In this document: positions 60,955 through 64,000 of the stretch, piece by piece
How the letters are laid out: the number at the start of each line of letters is the position of its first letter
Numbering within the stretch: the first letter of the stretch is position 1
Origin: Desulfobacula sp.
GTDB lineage: Bacteria; Desulfobacterota; Desulfobacteria; Desulfobacterales; Desulfobacteraceae
DNA: 64,000 bases
Reading direction: 5' to 3'
Assembly: GCF_030145145.1 (NCBI RefSeq)
Contig: NZ_JAQYWD010000020.1
Location: forward strand, 1-64,000
Notes under the pieces: model-generated
What the model was told of the DNA's origin: nothing
Databases searched by the model: none
The model's input: only the letters and a program-made list of their open reading frames with translations
Position numbers and translations under genes: made by a program

Positions 60955-61386
60955 TTAAATATCAAATAGTTTATTCGTTTTTACATAATCAGTAAACTCT
61001 TTTGACCAAGGTAAATCAATTGTCATTTTTTGCGGGTCATTGAGTCGTAGTTGGCAGTATTCGAAATCGATGGGTGGTTTATTTGATTTGGATAACAACG
61101 GTGTGCTTAAAATACTATTAATTGAATGTGTTGTATCTGAAAAAACAATTTCCAGCACTTTAGCCCAAGGTATTAATGCTGAGGAAGTAAACCAGTTTAA
61201 TGGTATTGTATCGGAAAAAACAACCCCTTTTAGGGAAGGGGATACTTTTTGCGTTCTAATTTGATAGGCATTAGCGGTAGAAAACCTGCATTTACCGATA
61301 AGATACTTGGGGAAGCTTAGTTCAAAATTCATTTGAATTTTTGTAGAAAGCCTGTATCTATTTTTAACAATTGTCCAGATATTCAT
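60955..61386 (-). CDS. Hypothetical 143-residue protein (intact copy of a duplicated gene)
   Basis: Unrecognised family. AAAGG lies before ATG 61386. It contains an internal direct repeat: VVFSDTIPLNWF and IVFSDTTHSINSIL, also visible in the DNA about 70 bp apart. The C-terminal part is RLNDPQKMTIDLPWSKEFTD. No signal peptide. A broken copy of this gene lies at 57451-57683. The duplicated unit suggests it is part of a mobile or recombining segment, possibly a toxin-immunity-like or 'orphan' small protein. Confidence 0.55.
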   Translation of the reverse strand: MNIWTIVKNRYRLSTKIQMNFELSFPKYLIGKCRFSTANAYQIRTQKVSPSLKGVVFSDTIPLNWFTSSALIPWAKVLEIVFSDTTHSINSILSTPLLSKSNKPPIDFEYCQLRLNDPQKMTIDLPWSKEFTDYVKTNKLFDI

Positions 61387-61570
61387 AATAGACCTTTCAT
61401 CAGAGTGAATGTGTAGCTGAAATCTCCAGACTTGAGGGTCCAGTCCCGGAAATCAGTCTCAAAACAATTGCGTTGAACAAAAAAGGTAATTTATAACTGC
61501 AACATTGCCAATTGTACAGAATTATAAATTTGAATTTGCTCATTTCATCGGGAATTATCCTATCGACAGA

Positions 61571-63130
61571 TCAGCTGACTGGGTTTGAAAAAGGAGATTG
61601 GGCCAGTTCCACCTCAAACGCCAGCACCGCTTTAACTTCCTTTGTAATGTCAGCAATCCGGCGTCCCAGGCGCGTCAACGCCAAAAGGATACTGAACCAT
61701 CCAGCAGTACCGGCGGCCAGCCGGATCACAACGCCCTTGAAAATAGCGGTCAAATGACCCAAAATTCTGCAGGCAGCTTTAAAACATCTGGATTCCAACC
61801 TTAGTTGCCTGAGAACCCTGCGGGTTCTTGTGGGGTCTCCCCTGGAATTGGCGATGGCCTTCATGTCAAAATCCTTGTCATGAAATATCAGCATGTGTTC
61901 AGGCCTTGACGCAGGGAATATCTGCTGCCGGAAAAAAACAACGCCTCTGTGAACAATTTCAAACGCTTTTCTTACAAGTTGGAAATGAATGCTGGCCCGT
62001 CGGGAAATATACCGGGCTAAATTTTTTAAAGTAGAGGTCACTTTTGAAAACAGTTTTTTGATGCCTTGAAAAATCCAGCGGGTAACCCTTTTTATCCCAT
62101 CCCAGATACTGGTGGCCACCTCTTTAATCTTTGCCATTAAATCCTGTTTCTGGCGGATCGAAAATGAACAGACCTGGTCTACAATATTCGGATCGACCGA
62201 TTCCGGCTTAGCATCAACCCCGTTTTCAAGCATAATAAGCCGGGTAAAAAAGGAAGGTGTTATTTTCTTTCGCCCCGCGGCCTTGGGTCTTTGTTTCTCG
62301 GGCTGCTGCATCCAGAATTCTTCCAGCGCCCGCGACAGACCAAGACTTCTCTGTTTTTTATCATTGCTTTGGCGTTTTTTCAGTCTGACCAGAGGATTCC
62401 CGACATTTACATCAAATCCCACCAGCCAGAGTTCTATTCTGGCAATTGCCTCGATAAACGGCTTGCTCTCAGCAGCATTTACAATTTCAGGATGGGTTGC
62501 AATGCCTTTGATGAGGTCATCCTGAGAAAATAAAGGTCCCATCGTTTCAAGAGAAATTTCTGGATCAAGGCGTTCCTTTGTTAATCCCAATTGCCAGGCC
62601 ATCTCAAGAAACTTATCCAGCGCCTGTTTGAAGTGAGGGTTGGTATGAATTGAAATATCAGTGTTATGCATTAGTTTTTCCGACCAGCTAAAAAAGCCTA
62701 GAACATAGAGCCGCAGATATACGGCGCGCAGCAAAGCGGGGCTGCCAAATCCCATTGGGTTTGTTGGCATGAGAACCTGCCAGGCGCCGGGGTTCTGTTC
62801 CTCCTCAAAACTGACCAGTTGCTGGAGACAATTCCAGGTCAACGGTCCTGCCCATTTATCCCGCTTCAACCCCGCATCTGTTTGAAAATGACCCAGTGCA
62901 TTTCTAACGTAGGGGTCCATTTTTGATTTAGACCGGTTTTTAGTTGTATCCCGAAGATATCCCAGATCAATAAGCCGGGAGACCAATGCGATAATATAGG
63001 CTTTTGAACTGGCCAGATTAAAATCCTGTGTCTGCTCAATTTTCAGACCGGGATCCGGCAGGTATCCTTTTTGTGACGTCTGGTCCAGGGCTGACCCCAA
63101 GTCGTCGAATATGGCCGTGGGATCAGCCAC
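61571..63130 (-). CDS. Protein with peptidoglycan-binding-type domain, unknown role
   Basis: A 519-residue protein starting at GTG 63130, overlapping the upstream gene by 8 nt. Residues about 42-110 form a PG_binding_1-like unit: YIIALVSRLIDLGYLRD, YVRNALGHFQTDAGLKRD, then KWAGPLTWNCL. Two weaker similar helical segments follow (about 130-215 and 225-290). The last 170 residues are very basic with amphipathic or hydrophobic helices (IWDGIKRVTRWIFQGIKKLF, IRLAAGTAGWFSILLALTRL). No signal peptide, so export would need a dedicated system. Last gene of a three-gene operon. Similar proteins sit in phage-tail-like or effector clusters, but that is only a suggestion. Confidence 0.6.
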   Translation of the reverse strand: MADPTAIFDDLGSALDQTSQKGYLPDPGLKIEQTQDFNLASSKAYIIALVSRLIDLGYLRDTTKNRSKSKMDPYVRNALGHFQTDAGLKRDKWAGPLTWNCLQQLVSFEEEQNPGAWQVLMPTNPMGFGSPALLRAVYLRLYVLGFFSWSEKLMHNTDISIHTNPHFKQALDKFLEMAWQLGLTKERLDPEISLETMGPLFSQDDLIKGIATHPEIVNAAESKPFIEAIARIELWLVGFDVNVGNPLVRLKKRQSNDKKQRSLGLSRALEEFWMQQPEKQRPKAAGRKKITPSFFTRLIMLENGVDAKPESVDPNIVDQVCSFSIRQKQDLMAKIKEVATSIWDGIKRVTRWIFQGIKKLFSKVTSTLKNLARYISRRASIHFQLVRKAFEIVHRGVVFFRQQIFPASRPEHMLIFHDKDFDMKAIANSRGDPTRTRRVLRQLRLESRCFKAACRILGHLTAIFKGVVIRLAAGTAGWFSILLALTRLGRRIADITKEVKAVLAFEVELAQSPFSNPVS

Positions 63131-63476
63131 TGATCTTTCCCACGGCAGTTTTGATCCCTTCCTTAAACAGGTCTACCATGGCCTGACGATTACTCCTTGC
63201 CGCTTCCACCAAACCATTGTGGGCATCCATTTCTTCCTGGGAGATCTCTTTATCGTAGAAGACCTGGGTATCCCCATCCAGTTCACTTTTTGTGCAGGCG
63301 GTAATCCTGAATTCTGCATCAGCGGCGGCCCCTTTTATTATGGTGGCAAAATTAATGGGGTGTGCCTTATCCGCTGTCACCGTTATCCGCCCCTTATAAG
63401 AGACCACCTCCAGCGAGGCCATGTCCTCTGCTGCTTTTCCGATTTTTTCAAACGCAGTTTTAAATGCACTCATCAT
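63123..63476 (-). CDS. Hypothetical 117-residue protein, operon partner
   Basis: AAGGAG lies ahead of ATG 63476. The sequence begins SAFKTAFEKIGKAAEDMASL (amphipathic helix), then beta strands VVSYKGRITVTADKAHPINF and AEFRITACTKSELDGDTQVF, and a C-terminal helix QAMVDLFKEGIKTAVG. No recognised family. Its VVSYKGRITV resembles DLKVYRGRIHP in the upstream protein, suggesting related domains. The stop overlaps the downstream gene start, so both are translated together. Confidence 0.6.
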   Translation of the reverse strand: MMSAFKTAFEKIGKAAEDMASLEVVSYKGRITVTADKAHPINFATIIKGAAADAEFRITACTKSELDGDTQVFYDKEISQEEMDAHNGLVEAARSNRQAMVDLFKEGIKTAVGKISG

Positions 63477-63484
63477 TTTCTCCT

Positions 63485-63760
63485 TTATTTTTTGGGGGTG
63501 AATATTTGAATTTTTTCACGAATGACTGACAATACGGTGCGAGACGCGTCTAAAAAGCAAACGCCATTGAAATGGATGGTTTGATCTAAATGGATCTGAT
63601 CAGGGACTTTTGAAATGGCCTGGGCTAAAATGTCGGAAGCAAAAAGGCGGATGCGGCCCGGGTGAATTCTGCCCCTATAAACCTTGAGATCAAACCCATT
63701 CATCTTCCGGGCCTGCTTCTCTTTATCAAGCAGGGCAATGACAGCTTGTTTAAAATTCAT
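63485..63760 (-). CDS. Hypothetical 91-residue protein, first gene of the operon
   Basis: The ATG at 63760 has GGAG upstream; ATG 63799 would add 13 residues. The sequence is FKQAVIALLDKEKQARKMNG, then FDLKVYRGRIHPGRIRLFAS and HFNGVCFLDASRTVLSVIRE. It is mixed alpha-beta, cytoplasmic, basic. The motif VYRGRIHP parallels VSYKGRITV of the next gene (63123-63476), 8 bp away, so the two are probably ancient duplicates and may form a complex. Family unknown. Upstream (63761-64000) no other gene was seen. Confidence 0.55.
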   Translation of the reverse strand: MNFKQAVIALLDKEKQARKMNGFDLKVYRGRIHPGRIRLFASDILAQAISKVPDQIHLDQTIHFNGVCFLDASRTVLSVIREKIQIFTPKK

Positions 63761-64000
63761 GGGATATATACTCCAAAAAAATTTATCAGCCGCGATCAAG
63801 GCGATTAATCAAGGTTGTATTTTTGTTTATCCTTGTCGAACCAAGTTAACACAAAGCTGAGTGGTCGAAAGATTTATGCCGACACTGTTGTGAGTCCCTC
63901 AGCAGCAACCGATCCACTCAGGCGAATTGTTAACAGTTTATTTCTTTTTTAACCGTTCTTTTGGCCACTGATTCTTAACATTTTTCTCTCCAGTATAATA

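Overview
The window looks like a chromosomal segment from a strictly anaerobic, probably sulfate-reducing member of the Desulfobacterota, most likely Desulfobacteraceae-like. This is an inference from gene content: a 3' fragment of an acyl-CoA dehydrogenase, a class-I-like CoA-transferase with a LysR regulator, LarC, a C_GCAxxG_C_C redox protein, rhodanese/MauE-type thiol proteins, many two-component parts, and moderate GC content. No rRNA, tRNA, CRISPR array or intact insertion sequence was found by eye.

Layout. 1-6.5 kb: tail of an acyl-CoA dehydrogenase, a MarR regulator, transposase relics, two tandem copies of a two-gene Hsp20 operon facing a DnaJ-like gene, and a regulator made of two fused TetR units. 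6.5-14.4 kb: accessory, decaying region with a truncated histone-deacetylase-like gene, a MauE/DoxX gene carrying an in-frame TGA followed by a rhodanese and a C_GCAxxG_C_C protein, a delta-60 repeat/dockerin-like protein, a broken beta-helix gene, a broken adenylate cyclase fragment, and a PadR/methyltransferase/ATPase group with a perfect palindrome inside a strong promoter. 14.9-23.6 kb: conserved housekeeping run: M20 peptidase, larC, pgpA, recA, alaS, yejB, yejE, nearly all with short gaps or 4-nt overlaps. 23.7-30.3 kb: YitT, a SLOG-like protein, a RapA-type helicase, YwbE, a spermidine-synthase-like protein.

30.9-42.3 kb: a two-partner secretion locus (TpsA exoprotein, TpsB transporter) continuing into a TPR-CHAT (caspase-like) lipoprotein, a CHASE2 adenylate/guanylate cyclase and a DUF928 protein, with a kinase-like gene opposite. 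42.4-54.4 kb: a long signalling and thiol-redox run: response regulator-STAS, a STAND ATPase with a BTAD output domain, an Ig-like membrane protein, a LivK-type binding lipoprotein overlapping a sensor histidine kinase, a second response regulator-STAS, a TlpA-like thioredoxin, a GAF-GAF-TM-rhodanese protein lacking the catalytic cysteine, a MauE protein and a lipoprotein. 54.6-64 kb: a U32 peptidase, a DUF1499 lipoprotein, a LysR/CoA-transferase pair bracketed by an intact and a broken copy of the same unknown gene, and a three-gene operon headed by two small proteins and ending with a peptidoglycan-binding-domain protein of unknown function.

The strongest candidates for something undescribed are the TPS/CHAT/CHASE2/DUF928 locus with its neighbouring partner-switch-like signalling run, the MauE gene that must read through or has been broken by a TGA, and the unknown 61.6-63.8 kb operon. 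All functions are read from motifs by eye; no searches were run.
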